Positions 44,464 through 52,998 of a DNA stretch of 64,000 nt are shown piece by piece; position 1 is the first letter of the stretch; each line of letters opens with the position of its first letter. The DNA lies in assembly GCF_018131005.1 (NCBI RefSeq), contig NZ_JAFCJK010000012.1, forward strand, positions 124,001 through 188,000, given 5' to 3'. Made by a program: the position numbers and the translations under genes. The notes under the pieces are model-generated. The model worked only from the letters and a program-made list of their open reading frames with translations, was not told where the DNA came from and searched no databases. This DNA comes from Bradyrhizobium lablabi (GTDB lineage Bacteria; Pseudomonadota; Alphaproteobacteria; Rhizobiales; Xanthobacteraceae).

Positions 44464-46227
44464 ATGAATTTGTATGGATTTATGAAATTGCGCCGATTGT
44501 TGCTCTTTGCCGCCGCGCTGCTGCTGCTCTGCCAGCCGGCTTGGGCCGGGAATCGTGTGGCGCTCGTCATTGGCAATTCCACTTACAAGAACGCAGCGCT
44601 TCTCCTGAATCCGGCCAATGACGCTGCAATCGTCGATGCGACACTGAAGAACGCGGGATTCGATGTGGTCGAAACCCATCTCGATCTCGAGGCGGCCGAC
44701 ATGCGGCGCACACTTCGCGATTTCGCCGACCGGGTTCGCGACGCTGATGTCGCCGTAGTCTATTACGCAGGTCATGGCATTGAGCTGGAAGGTTCGAATT
44801 ACCTGATCCCGACGGATGCCAGGCTTGAGCGCGATACGGACGTCTACGACGAGGCGCTTTCGCTCGATCGCGTTCTGTTGGCTATTGAACCGGCAAAACA
44901 GCTGCGACTTGTGATCGTCGATGCGTGCCGCAACAATCCTTTCGCCGAGAAGATGAAGCGAACGGTCGGCTCGCGGGCGATGAGTCGGGGCCTCGCCAGA
45001 ATAGAGCCGGCAACATCAAACACCTTGGTCGCCTACGCCGCCAAGGCTGGCTCGACGGCATCTGACGGCAACAGCAAGAACAGTCCCTATGCTACCGCAC
45101 TGGTCAAATATATTGCCACTCCGGGCCTGGACTTGCGCAGGGTATTTGGCTTCGTCCGCGACGACGTCATGAAAGCCACCGGCAATCGGCAGGAACCGTA
45201 TGTCTACGGGACGCTTGGCGGCGAAGATGTGCCGCTGGTGCCGGCCAAGGAAACGGCCTCCAAGGAAACGGCTTCGAAGGAAGTGGCTTCCAAGGAAACG
45301 GCCTCATCGGCGGTGGCGCGGGCCGACATCCGGCACGATTACGAACTCGCGCTGCAGATCGGCAACAAGGATGCATTGAACTTCTTCCTCGCCCAGTATC
45401 CGGACGGCTACTACGCAAATCTGGCCAAACTTCAGCTCGCCAAAATTGCCGCCGAAGAGACGCGCGTCGCTGCGACCGAGAAAGCGCGCCTGGCCCAGCA
45501 GGAGCAGGAGCGGCTCGCCAACGAGGGCGCTCAACAGACAAAGCTCGCCAAGGCGGCCTCGGAGCTGAAAGCTGCCGAAGAAGCTCGTGTCGCCGCCGAG
45601 AAGGCCAAGGAAGCCGCGCAAGAACAAGCCGCTCAGGCCGAGCAGAGGCGTGTCGCGATCGAAAGTGCTGCTGCCGCGAAAAACGTCGCACCAGTTGCGC
45701 CAGAAAGGCAGCAGGAGACGAAAGCGGACACAAAAACCGCCGCGCTGCCCGATCCGCAAGCACCAGCGCCGCCATCGCAGGCCGAACTTGCAAGATCGAT
45801 CCAGACCGAGTTACGCCGGGTTGGCTGCTTCACTGGATCGATCAATGGGGAATGGAATGCGGAGTCACGGCGTTCGCTGGAGCTGTTCAACCAGCACGCC
45901 GGCTCCAAATTCGATGTGAGACTCGCAAGCGTCGATGCGCTCGATGGGATCAAGCTCAAGTCGTCGCGGGTTTGTCCGCTGATTTGCAAATCCGGTTTCA
46001 AACGTGACGGCGATCGCTGCAGCAAGATTACTTGCGCCGCGGGTTCGTTCCTCAACGACGACAATGAATGTGAGAAGCGGAAGGTGCGTCAAGCACCCCC
46101 CGTCCGACAGGCTCCGTCCGCAAGGCACGAGCGCAGGGAACCTCCTCCGGCGAGGCCCAACGCCGAGGCCAGTGCGGGCGGCGGCAGGCGGGAAATCGGA
46201 ATGCCATTCATTTTCTTCATGCCCTGA
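44464..46227 (+). CDS. Caspase-family (peptidase C14) secreted protein
   Basis: 587 residues. Signal peptide about 1-28 (LLLFAAALLLLCQPAWA), so it is exported. The caspase fold follows, with the catalytic dyad His104 (YYAGHGIE) and Cys155 (VDACRNNPF). Then come four KETAS-type repeats (about 262-281), a long Ala/Glu/Lys coiled coil (about 305-410), a peptidoglycan-binding-like segment (IQTELRRVGCFTGSINGEW) and a six-Cys tail (VCPLICKSGFKRDGDRCSKITC). The start at ATG 44464 or ATG 44482. Bacterial caspase homologues cleave after Arg/Lys or Asp; the target is unknown. Confidence 0.9.
   Translation: MNLYGFMKLRRLLLFAAALLLLCQPAWAGNRVALVIGNSTYKNAALLLNPANDAAIVDATLKNAGFDVVETHLDLEAADMRRTLRDFADRVRDADVAVVYYAGHGIELEGSNYLIPTDARLERDTDVYDEALSLDRVLLAIEPAKQLRLVIVDACRNNPFAEKMKRTVGSRAMSRGLARIEPATSNTLVAYAAKAGSTASDGNSKNSPYATALVKYIATPGLDLRRVFGFVRDDVMKATGNRQEPYVYGTLGGEDVPLVPAKETASKETASKEVASKETASSAVARADIRHDYELALQIGNKDALNFFLAQYPDGYYANLAKLQLAKIAAEETRVAATEKARLAQQEQERLANEGAQQTKLAKAASELKAAEEARVAAEKAKEAAQEQAAQAEQRRVAIESAAAAKNVAPVAPERQQETKADTKTAALPDPQAPAPPSQAELARSIQTELRRVGCFTGSINGEWNAESRRSLELFNQHAGSKFDVRLASVDALDGIKLKSSRVCPLICKSGFKRDGDRCSKITCAAGSFLNDDNECEKRKVRQAPPVRQAPSARHERREPPPARPNAEASAGGGRREIGMPFIFFMP
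45247..45306 (+). repeat. Four tandem 15-bp repeats inside the caspase-like gene
   Basis: Unit AAGGAAACGGCYTCN, coding for KETAS (one unit reads KEVAS). They form a short linker between the protease domain and the helical region and are prone to slippage, so copy number may vary between strains. Confidence 0.9.
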
Positions 46228-46428
46228 AGCTTTTTGCGATCGCCTTGGAATTCGCCAGCCTCAAGCCGGCGGATTGCTGCCGACTTATCCTGTTGAAGTC
46301 GTTTAATAAAATGGCGCGCACCGTTCGGACAACGCTGGCAGCTCTCATTGTAGTTGAAATATCTGGTTTAGACACCATTCTAACTCACGTTCCAGCGCCA
46401 ACTGCCCGCCATCAAAGGCCTTGTTGTC

Positions 46429-46959
46429 TTGCCAAACCCACGCGATTTTCACACGCCGCAGTCGTCCTACACAAAGGAAGACCTGCTCAAATCAAGCGAA
46501 GGAGGCTATTTCGGCCCAGGCAACGCACAGTTGCCGGCACCGCCCATGCTGATGATGGACCGCATCACAGAGATCAGCATGGACGGCGGCGAATACGGAA
46601 AGGGCCATATCGTCGGCGAGTTGGACATTGCGCCGAGCCTTTGGTTCTTTCAGTGCCATTTCTCAGGCGACCCGGTGATGCCGGGATGTCTGGGCTTGGA
46701 CGCCATGTGGCAGATGGTCGGCTATTGGCTTGGCTGGTCGGGCTCGCCGGGCAAAGGCCGCGCAGTCGGCGTTGGCGAGGTGAAGTTCAGAGGGCACATC
46801 ACGCCAGACGTCAGACGCGTGCGCTATCAGGTTGACATGCGCCAGGTGAGGCGCGGCAAACTGGTTCTAGGAATTGCAGACGGCCGCGTGCTCGCCGATG
46901 ACTCATGCGTCTACGTCGCCAGAGATATGAGGGTCGGCCTGATCGTGCCTTCGACCTGA
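46429..46959 (+). CDS. fabA: FabA-type 3-hydroxydecanoyl-ACP dehydratase, stand-alone paralogue
   Basis: 176 residues with the FabA hot-dog fold and its active site: His77 in FFQCHFSGDPVMPGC and Asp91 in LGLDAMWQ, equivalent to E. coli His70/Asp84. The enzyme dehydrates and isomerises C10 acyl-ACP for unsaturated fatty acid synthesis. The partner fabB is not adjacent, unlike the usual fabAB operon, so this is probably an additional copy. The start is TTG 46429 with AAAGG upstream; no ATG fits. The A/T-richer upstream (46300-46400) differs from its neighbours and hints at acquisition. Confidence 0.9.
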   Translation: MPNPRDFHTPQSSYTKEDLLKSSEGGYFGPGNAQLPAPPMLMMDRITEISMDGGEYGKGHIVGELDIAPSLWFFQCHFSGDPVMPGCLGLDAMWQMVGYWLGWSGSPGKGRAVGVGEVKFRGHITPDVRRVRYQVDMRQVRRGKLVLGIADGRVLADDSCVYVARDMRVGLIVPST

Positions 46960-47141
46960 ACTGTCGTCCGAGTCCCAGAAGTTCAGGCGGTTGAACGAAC
47001 CATCTCGTCGCCGTTGGCCGTCGAACAACGTCCGACAATCTTAGAGCGCCGACCGCGTCATCGGCCGCCGCCGCTTCGACACCGGGCATTGAAAGGCGCA
47101 CGAGCGCACCGCCTTCCCGACGTGTCGTGTACCGATCAACG

Positions 47142-47564
47142 TCAGGCGACCGCCGTCATCCTGCCATCCGCCTCGCCGCTCGTGAACAGCAGCCGCCTCC
47201 GAATGGCTTCCTCGACAAGCGCCAGTGTCTGCCTTGCTTCGCGAGCCTCGTCTTCGGCGGCCTGAGCACGACGCTCGATCGCCGTCAGCGCTTCCTGCTG
47301 AGCTTCGAAGCGCTTCTGGGCCTCTTCCAGAGCCCTGGTAGCGTCCTTCAGCTTGCGTTCGGTGTTGGCGATAAGCTCGCGTTGTGCCCGCTCGGCGGCC
47401 TCCACGCGCAGCTCTGTGTCGCGAGCTTTCGCTTCGATGCTGCGGAACACCTCCGCCGCCTGATAGACGAGATCGAGAGCCTGAACACCTGTGTTGGGTG
47501 AAGGCAACCGTGGAAGTCCAAAGACATTCTCGGCATTCGATGCCCTGAAACCGCGATGCGCCAT
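47142..47564 (-). CDS. Small coiled-coil protein of unknown function
   Basis: 140 residues from ATG 47564. Residues about 30-125 are an almost uninterrupted coiled coil (RSIEAKARDTELRVEAAERAQ, LKDATRALEEAQKRFEAQQ). No signal peptide or membrane segment, so it is probably cytosolic. The frame is open to 47921, but the extension is Cys/Pro-rich and non-helical. No family is recognised beyond the coiled coil. Confidence 0.65.
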   Translation of the reverse strand: MAHRGFRASNAENVFGLPRLPSPNTGVQALDLVYQAAEVFRSIEAKARDTELRVEAAERAQRELIANTERKLKDATRALEEAQKRFEAQQEALTAIERRAQAAEDEAREARQTLALVEEAIRRRLLFTSGEADGRMTAVA

Positions 47565-47886
47565 GCAAATCAGCCCCGCCGCGAATAAACAATGGAGCAC
47601 AGGATGGGGCGTTATGGTAAATGCGCAGTTAAGAGGCGACTGGTTTGAGCATCTCGCTTCCTGACAAGTGCCACTCATTCTGCCTGCTGGCGACGAAGCA
47701 AACGGGGTTCCTGGAGCACGCCTTCGCTCGCCCGGCGATCGCGAGACGTTTTTTTGGGCACAAAGTCGGCTTACAGGAAGCCATGGCAGATCCGCCTCGG
47801 TGCTCCACCGTGGTGCTCTCCCGGCAAAAAAAGGCGGCTCGAAAAAAGCCCGCGTGACGAAGCACTTCTTCACCGCCCCGAACCGA

Positions 47887-47914
47887 TGGCGGAGCGGGAG
47901 GGCTTCGCACCCTC
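47887..47914 (-). other. 3-prime tRNA-Ser-like fragment (T-arm, acceptor strand, CCA)
   Basis: On the minus strand: T-stem GAGGG / CCCTC (5 bp) with a 7-nt loop TGCGAAG, then seven acceptor nt CCGCTCC, a discriminator G and CCA. These are exact tRNA lengths, and G73 is typical of tRNA-Ser. The usual TTCGAAT loop is mutated and no D- or anticodon arm is found upstream, so it is not a functional tRNA. Such fragments usually mark old integrase attachment sites. Confidence 0.5.
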
Positions 47915-48086
47915 GTTCCACATCCGTTGGCGCATCCGAGGTCCGCTACCGTTGCGGGGCGGGAACTTTGCCGAACATCACCGTTGAGCAACGAACTCAA
48001 TCTCGGCACCAATCACTGACAAGCGTGATGCGATCACTCGGCCGCCGCGACCACATGGCATTGCTGCGGCAATCCAAGACGCTCCG

Positions 48087-48320
48087 ATACCTCAACAGCG
48101 CTTTAGCGAGCGCATCGATCAATGCGTCATCATGATGGAACGTTGGCTTGATGCGCAGCCCTTCGGTGCCGCGAGGGACGGTCAGGTAGTCGATCGGCTG
48201 GACATAGATGCCGTGCTCGGCGAGCAGGAGATCGCTCGCTTCCTTGCACTTCTCCGGATCGCCCACCATGACAGGCACAAATGTGCGTCTCGCTGGGCAC
48301 GGCGTGCCCGCTGCCATCCG
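48087..48320 (-). pseudogene. Remnant of hemA (5-aminolevulinate synthase), C-terminal part
   Basis: The minus strand encodes FVPVMVGDPEKCKEASDLLL, AEHGIYVQPIDYLTVPRGTE and GLRIKPTFHHDDALIDALAK, a clear match to the last 65 or so residues of ALA synthase. The preceding SETHI lies in a different frame, so a 1-nt insertion at ATTTG near 48281-48285 broke it, and nothing of the first three quarters of the enzyme remains. It cannot be active. The real hemA must be elsewhere. Confidence 0.8.
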
Positions 48321-48348
48321 GCGCTGTCGCCCCGTCAAGCGTGAAAGG

Positions 48349-48379
48349 GCGGCCGGTCCTCGGGGAAAGGACCGGCCGC
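48349..48379. repeat. Strong hairpin beside the hemA remnant
   Basis: Perfect 12-bp stem GCGGCCGGTCCT / AGGACCGGCCGC (48349-48360 with 48368-48379), loop CGGGGAA, no T-run on either side. Possibly a stranded terminator stem or a repetitive palindromic element. Confidence 0.6.
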
Positions 48380-48586
48380 AGTGAGCCGCGGCGACGGGAG
48401 GGGCGCCGGGGCCAAGCACTTGCGAAACTGTCGGCGTTCGCCGAGGCAACAGGAAAGAGCGTCGCGCGGATGAAGAAATGCAAATCTCGGCAAATCCTGG
48501 CGAATGCGTATGCCGGTGCGCCGCCCCCATTTGTTATGAGAGCGACCTAAGAGACGGCAACCTCGCTGTCGTCTATCGATACATCG

Positions 48587-48820
48587 TCAATGGGGCTTAC
48601 CGAGCACGAACGTGAAGGGCACAACGAAGAGCTCGTCGCCCTGATCGTCATTGACATGCAGGACCCAGTCACGCCAATCGTCGAGGCTACGCTCGCTGGT
48701 GAAGGATTGCACGACGCGGGCCGCGTGATCGCGCGCCTCAACAAGATCATCCACCAGAGCGCCGCGATGATCGACGAAAACTTTCTTCGTGTTGGAGCAG
48801 TGGAAGTAGACCTGGGTCAT
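48587..48820 (-). CDS. DUF6894 family small protein
   Basis: 77 residues with the DUF6894 pattern: N-terminal MTQVYFHCS strand, FVDHRGALVDDLVEARDHAARV, and the C-terminal strands DWVLHVNDDQGDELFVVPF. The family is abundant in Bradyrhizobium and relatives, and its function is unknown. The start at ATG 48820 has an excellent GAAGGAGG site. It stands alone between decayed sequences. Confidence 0.85.
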   Translation of the reverse strand: MTQVYFHCSNTKKVFVDHRGALVDDLVEARDHAARVVQSFTSERSLDDWRDWVLHVNDDQGDELFVVPFTFVLGKPH

Positions 48821-49004
48821 ATTCAGCCTCCTTCAAATGGGCGGGTAGTGGCGAGCCTTCAGCGCTACTGCTGTCCTCGACGTCGCGGCACGAAAGCCGG
48901 AAGCGGTGATGCTCTGAAGATTTGAAACCACATCCAGGTGGTCATGAGAGGAAGCAGGATCACAGCGGACCTCGTGAGTTGGCATTCGACGTGGATTTTG
49001 AGGC

Positions 49005-49304
49005 TCAACCGCCGCACTTCGTAGCCAACAGATCGTTGACGGCGTTGATGACGGAATCGAGAGCAGCGAGAACCCCCGCGCCATCGACGCGCTGGGCAGC
49101 CATCTGCCGCAACGTCACCGACTCATAGAAAGAGGCGGCGTAGGCGCGACAGGTCTTCTCCTTAGAGACGGCACTGGCTGATTCGCCTTGTACTGCCGCC
49201 CGGCGCGTGCAGAATTCCTTCTTTGAGGTGCATTCAGCCGCAACCGCGGAAATCGTGGATACATTGATCACGGCAGAAGCGATGAGAACAGCGATTCTCC
49301 TCAC
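49005..49304 (-). CDS. Small secreted Cys-containing protein, unknown function
   Basis: 99 residues starting at GTG 49304 (GGAG eight nt upstream). Signal peptide about 1-23 (VLIASAVINVSTISAVAA), then four Cys (ECTSKKEFC, KTCRAY, TKCGG) that could form two disulfides in the periplasm, and a helical C-terminal half. No family is recognised. Confidence 0.65.
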   Translation of the reverse strand: MRRIAVLIASAVINVSTISAVAAECTSKKEFCTRRAAVQGESASAVSKEKTCRAYAASFYESVTLRQMAAQRVDGAGVLAALDSVINAVNDLLATKCGG

Positions 49305-49810
49305 GAGCGAACTCCATGCAGCGAGTGGTTGCGAGGAGAGTTACAGTTCGGCTGATCGACCTTCCATTGTGCGAAGGACGTTTCTTGTAGCGCTGTAGTT
49401 GCGCCGCATAAGCCTTGGCTTAGATGAACGAGGAGCTTTCAAATCGAAGGCGACAACCACGCCTGGACACCGGAAGACGGATTGAGATCATCACTGATGC
49501 AGTCAGCCTGCAGCTTGCGCATACTGACCAACTGCATTCACACGCCCGACAACGGAACTCAAGATGGATCGGGAATGCAGCCCGGCCACGCCGTGGCTTC
49601 GCAGATCAATCCGAAGACGCTCGTCTCGAGTTCGATGCGGACGCTTTGCAGGAATGCTCGGTTCTCGTCGTGCTGCCGTCCCGGATCATAAGAAGACGGT
49701 CGCAGCGGTATTCCTCCCTGCTATGGAAACTATACATGCCGGCTATTGGCAAAGTCCGTCCCGCGCTGCGATCAATGGGTAGCATTGTCGCAGATCTCAT
49801 CGAGTAGAGC
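49305..49810. other. Gene-poor, probably decayed stretch
   Basis: Frames on both strands (for example 49424-49807 plus) lack convincing composition or ribosome-binding sites. Together with the fragments on each side it looks like degraded coding sequence. Confidence 0.45.
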
Positions 49811-49987
49811 CCGGCGCAACTTCAGCCCGAATCCGATGACGTCAGCACACCGACGAGGACGCGCTATCTCCCCGAGTATGCCGCTTTGGGCAACTTGATC
49901 CCACCGAAGAATTTCAAGGGGTGGGTACTCGTCGGCTCGCCGCTCTCTCCCAAGGCGCTCAAGAGGCATCCATGGCTTTCACGTTAA
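49811..49987 (+). pseudogene. Truncated cytochrome-P460-like fragment
   Basis: A frame with no start codon that reads TRYLPEYAALGNLIPPKNF, then KGWVLVGSPLSPKAL, then a stop. This resembles the beginning of the cytochrome P460 domain (the IPPK-F-x-x-WV-VG-PL-P-AL pattern). The haem-binding remainder is missing, and the frame runs into the start of the 2Fe-2S gene (overlap 49972-49987). Family assignment is from memory of the pattern. Confidence 0.45.
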
Positions 49988-50427
49988 AGATCAACGGCAC
50001 ACCCCATGAGGTCGATGTCGACGGCGACGCCCCGCTGCTGTGGGTGCTGCGCGATGTGCTTGGCATGACCGGCACCAAGTTCGGTTGCGGCCAGGCGCTG
50101 TGCGGCGCCTGCACCGTGCATGTCGACGGCCAAGCGGTCCGCTCCTGCCAGACAACGGTCGACAGCGTTGGCGACAGCGCGGTCACCACGATCGAGGCGA
50201 TCGGCCAGGTCCCGCAGGGCGCGGCCTTGCAGAAGGCGTGGCTGGAGCTGGAGGTGGTGCAGTGCGGCTACTGCCAGTCCGGGCAGATCATGTCGGCAGC
50301 GGCTCTGCTAAAGGACACGCCGAAGCCGAGCGATAACGACATCGATGCGGCCATGTCGGGCAATGTCTGCCGATGCGGCACCTATCACCGCATCCGCGCT
50401 GCGATCAAGCACGCTGCGGGAGTTTGA
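49972..50427 (+). CDS. 2Fe-2S subunit of a molybdenum hydroxylase (IorA type)
   Basis: 151 residues. It passes electrons from the molybdenum subunit. The plant-type 2Fe-2S cluster ligands are in FGCGQALCGACTVHVDGQ and the following Cys of SC; the second cluster is in VQCGYCQSGQIM and GNVCRCGTYHRI. This is the small subunit of the isoquinoline 1-oxidoreductase/aldehyde-oxidase family. ATG 49972 follows AGAGG. The large subunit gene begins 5 nt after its stop. The exact substrate (aldehyde, N-heterocycle) is not determinable. Confidence 0.93.
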   Translation: MAFTLKINGTPHEVDVDGDAPLLWVLRDVLGMTGTKFGCGQALCGACTVHVDGQAVRSCQTTVDSVGDSAVTTIEAIGQVPQGAALQKAWLELEVVQCGYCQSGQIMSAAALLKDTPKPSDNDIDAAMSGNVCRCGTYHRIRAAIKHAAGV

Positions 50428-50432
50428 GATTC

Positions 50433-52640
50433 ATGGGTGAGCTTATTCTGAAAGATCAGGTCGCGGGCCAAACAGCGATGTCGCGGCGTGCCTTTCTACA
50501 GGGCACAGGTCTGCTGCTTGGCTTTGCGTTGACCGGTGCGACCATGGAGTCCGTCTTTGCGGCGCCTGCATCGCAGGTGGTCGAAAGCGAGATCACGGGC
50601 ACTTTCGCGCCGAACGGATTCATACGGATCGATCCAAGCGGCGCCGTGACCCTGGTCATTCCGATGATCGAGATGGGACAGGGGGTTTACACGTCGCTCT
50701 CGATGCTTCTTGCTGAAGAACTGGAAGTGAAGCTTGACCAGATTCAGGTTCAGCATGCGCCGCCCAATCATGCACTTTACGCCAACGCGATCATAGGCAT
50801 TCAGAATACAGGTGGTTCCGCATCTGTCCGCGCCTTCTGGATACCGCTGCGGCAGGCGGGGGCGGTAGGTCGCAATCTCCTGATTGCGGCAGCCGCAAAG
50901 CGCTGGAATGTCGATCCAGCGACTTGCCGCGCCAAGGATGGCGTCGTGTTCGATGCGTCAGGCTCGAAGCATCTGAGCTACGGCGAACTTGCGAAGGCCG
51001 CTGCGAAATTACCTGTGCCGCCTGCGGCAAACGTCAAACTAAAGGATCCGAAGGATTTCACCCTGATCGGCACGCGTGCGAAGCGCGTGGACTCGGCAAT
51101 AAAGGTCGATGGGCGCGCGCTCTACGGCATCGATACGCGACTGCCGAGCATGAAGGTTGCAGCGGTTGCTATTTCGCCCGTGCTCGGTGGCAAAGCGAAA
51201 ACGGTGGACGAGAAGGCCGCGCTGGCAGTGAAGGGCGTCCGGCAGGTGGTGAATATCGATGAAGCTGTCGCCGTGGTGGCCGATCACATGGGTGCGGCGA
51301 AGAAGGGACTCGAAGCCGCCGCCATTACGTGGGACGACGGGCCGAATGGCAAGGTCAGCAACGCCGATATCGTCAAGCAATTGGAGGAGGAATCCAAAAA
51401 GCCGGGCGCGGTTGCCCGCAATGTCGGTGACGTGGCGAAGGCACTTGCGGAGGCAGCGCAACGGGTTGACGCCATCTATCAGGTGCCTTTCCTGGCCCAT
51501 GCGGCCATGGAGCCGATGAACTGTACCGTTCATCTGCGGAAGGATCATTGCGACATTTGGGTCGGGACACAGGCGCCTACGATCACGCAGTCTCAGGTGG
51601 CCGAACTCACCGGCCTGCCAATGGATGCGATCAAGATTCACAATCATCTGATTGGCGGCGGCTTCGGCCGAAGACTGGAAGCCGATGGGACGATCCTCGC
51701 CGTCAAGATCGCCAAGCACGTTGACGGCCCGGTGAAAGTGATCTGGAGCCGCGAGGAAGACATCCGGCACGATATGTATCGGCCGTACTATCTGGATCGG
51801 TTGTCGGCCGGACTTGATGCGGCCGGCAAGCCGGTTGCCTGGACACATCGGATCGCCGGCTCCTCAGTCATGGCTCGCTATTATCCCCCTTACGTCAAGG
51901 ACGGATTGGACCCCGATGCCGTAGAAGCGGCGGCCGAGCCGCCCTATGCACTGCCCAATATCCATGTCGACTTTGTCCGGGTCGAGCCCCCTGGTGTCCG
52001 GACGTCCTGGTGGCGCGGTGTCGGACCAACTCACAATGTTTTTGTGGTCGAAAGCTTCATGGATGAGCTCGCGCATGCCGCTAAGCAGGATCCCTTCGCT
52101 TATCGGAAGGGATTGCTTGGCCATAATCCGCGAGCGCTTGCTGTTCTGTCGCTTGCTGCGGAAAAGGCAGGGTGGGGATCACCCGTTCCCGCGCGGCATG
52201 GCCGCGGGATTTCGGTACAATTCGCATATGGAAGCTACACGTCGCAGGTCGCCGAGGTCGAAGTGGCGGTCGATGGCTCCGTCAAAGTCAAGCGGATCGT
52301 CTGTGCGATCGATTGCGGCATGTACGTCAATCCCGATACGATCGAAGCACAGGTTCAGGGTGGAACGCTTTTCGGGCTGACCGCCGCGCTCCATGGCTCG
52401 ATCACCTTCAAGGATGGACGCGTCGAGCAAAGCAATTTCGACACCTATCTGCCGATGCGTATCGACGAGGTTCCGGTGGTGGAGACGCACTTGATCAAGA
52501 ACGCAGAGGCTCCGGGCGGCGTTGGTGAAGCTCCGACAGCCATTGTCAGTGCTGCAGTGACCAATGCGATCTTCGCCGCGACCGGAAAGCGCGTGCGCAG
52601 CCTGCCGATCGATGCAAATTCGCTGAAGTCGTCGTCTTAG
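50433..52640 (+). CDS. Molybdopterin-binding subunit of a molybdenum hydroxylase (IorB type)
   Basis: 735 residues. A twin-arginine signal (SRRAFLQGTGLLLGFAL, residues about 17-33) predicts export in folded form. It spans the aldehyde oxidase/xanthine dehydrogenase molybdopterin-binding region (IEMGQGVYTSLSMLLAEEL, NHLIGGGFGRRLEADG, RTSWWRGVGPTHN) and the C-terminal catalytic Glu motif (APGGVGEAPTAI). Length fits IorB-like proteins. The third, cytochrome c, subunit often found with these enzymes is absent, so the electron acceptor is unknown. Molybdate from modABC is needed for activity. Confidence 0.93.
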   Translation: MGELILKDQVAGQTAMSRRAFLQGTGLLLGFALTGATMESVFAAPASQVVESEITGTFAPNGFIRIDPSGAVTLVIPMIEMGQGVYTSLSMLLAEELEVKLDQIQVQHAPPNHALYANAIIGIQNTGGSASVRAFWIPLRQAGAVGRNLLIAAAAKRWNVDPATCRAKDGVVFDASGSKHLSYGELAKAAAKLPVPPAANVKLKDPKDFTLIGTRAKRVDSAIKVDGRALYGIDTRLPSMKVAAVAISPVLGGKAKTVDEKAALAVKGVRQVVNIDEAVAVVADHMGAAKKGLEAAAITWDDGPNGKVSNADIVKQLEEESKKPGAVARNVGDVAKALAEAAQRVDAIYQVPFLAHAAMEPMNCTVHLRKDHCDIWVGTQAPTITQSQVAELTGLPMDAIKIHNHLIGGGFGRRLEADGTILAVKIAKHVDGPVKVIWSREEDIRHDMYRPYYLDRLSAGLDAAGKPVAWTHRIAGSSVMARYYPPYVKDGLDPDAVEAAAEPPYALPNIHVDFVRVEPPGVRTSWWRGVGPTHNVFVVESFMDELAHAAKQDPFAYRKGLLGHNPRALAVLSLAAEKAGWGSPVPARHGRGISVQFAYGSYTSQVAEVEVAVDGSVKVKRIVCAIDCGMYVNPDTIEAQVQGGTLFGLTAALHGSITFKDGRVEQSNFDTYLPMRIDEVPVVETHLIKNAEAPGGVGEAPTAIVSAAVTNAIFAATGKRVRSLPIDANSLKSSS

Positions 52641-52998
52641 TTCTTGCCCGTCATCACGCGCGCATCGCAGCGCGCACGGGATGACGGTCCGGGACTAGAG
52701 CCTCCGAGCATAACGACATGGGCGCGTTCGCGTTCTCCGCTCGGAAGAAGTCACACCTCAGAAGGGCCGTCTCGGGTTGCAAACCCGATCCGCTTCGAAG
52801 CTGTCATGTGGGCTTCCTGGGCAGGGGCCGGCAACCCAATTACGGCCTGGTCCGTTCCAGGTCCTAATTTTGTCTAATGGCAAGAGACGAAATTGAGTGG
52901 TACGAAGGAACCTGGCGACGCCCTCGCTGATCCTCGGAGAAACATGCTTCGGAGCACAATCGGCTCCGGTAGCCAGGCAGTAAGGGGCCACCACAGTC
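52641..52998. other. Intergenic region, no gene seen
   Basis: About 360 nt between the molybdenum enzyme and the third AraC gene. No reliable terminator or promoter box was found. Confidence 0.45.

Noticed and set aside
45247..45306. Tandem repeats as a possible CRISPR or VNTR locus outside genes
   Set aside because: Only four 15-bp units, no spacers, and in frame with the caspase-like protein.
47887..47989. Small plus-strand protein starting MAEREGFAPS
   Set aside because: This peptide is the familiar artefact of translating the antisense of a tRNA-Ser 3-prime end; the tRNA-like fragment explains it.
48349..48379. Terminator of a plus-strand gene
   Set aside because: No T-run and no intact plus-strand gene upstream; treated as a hairpin repeat only.
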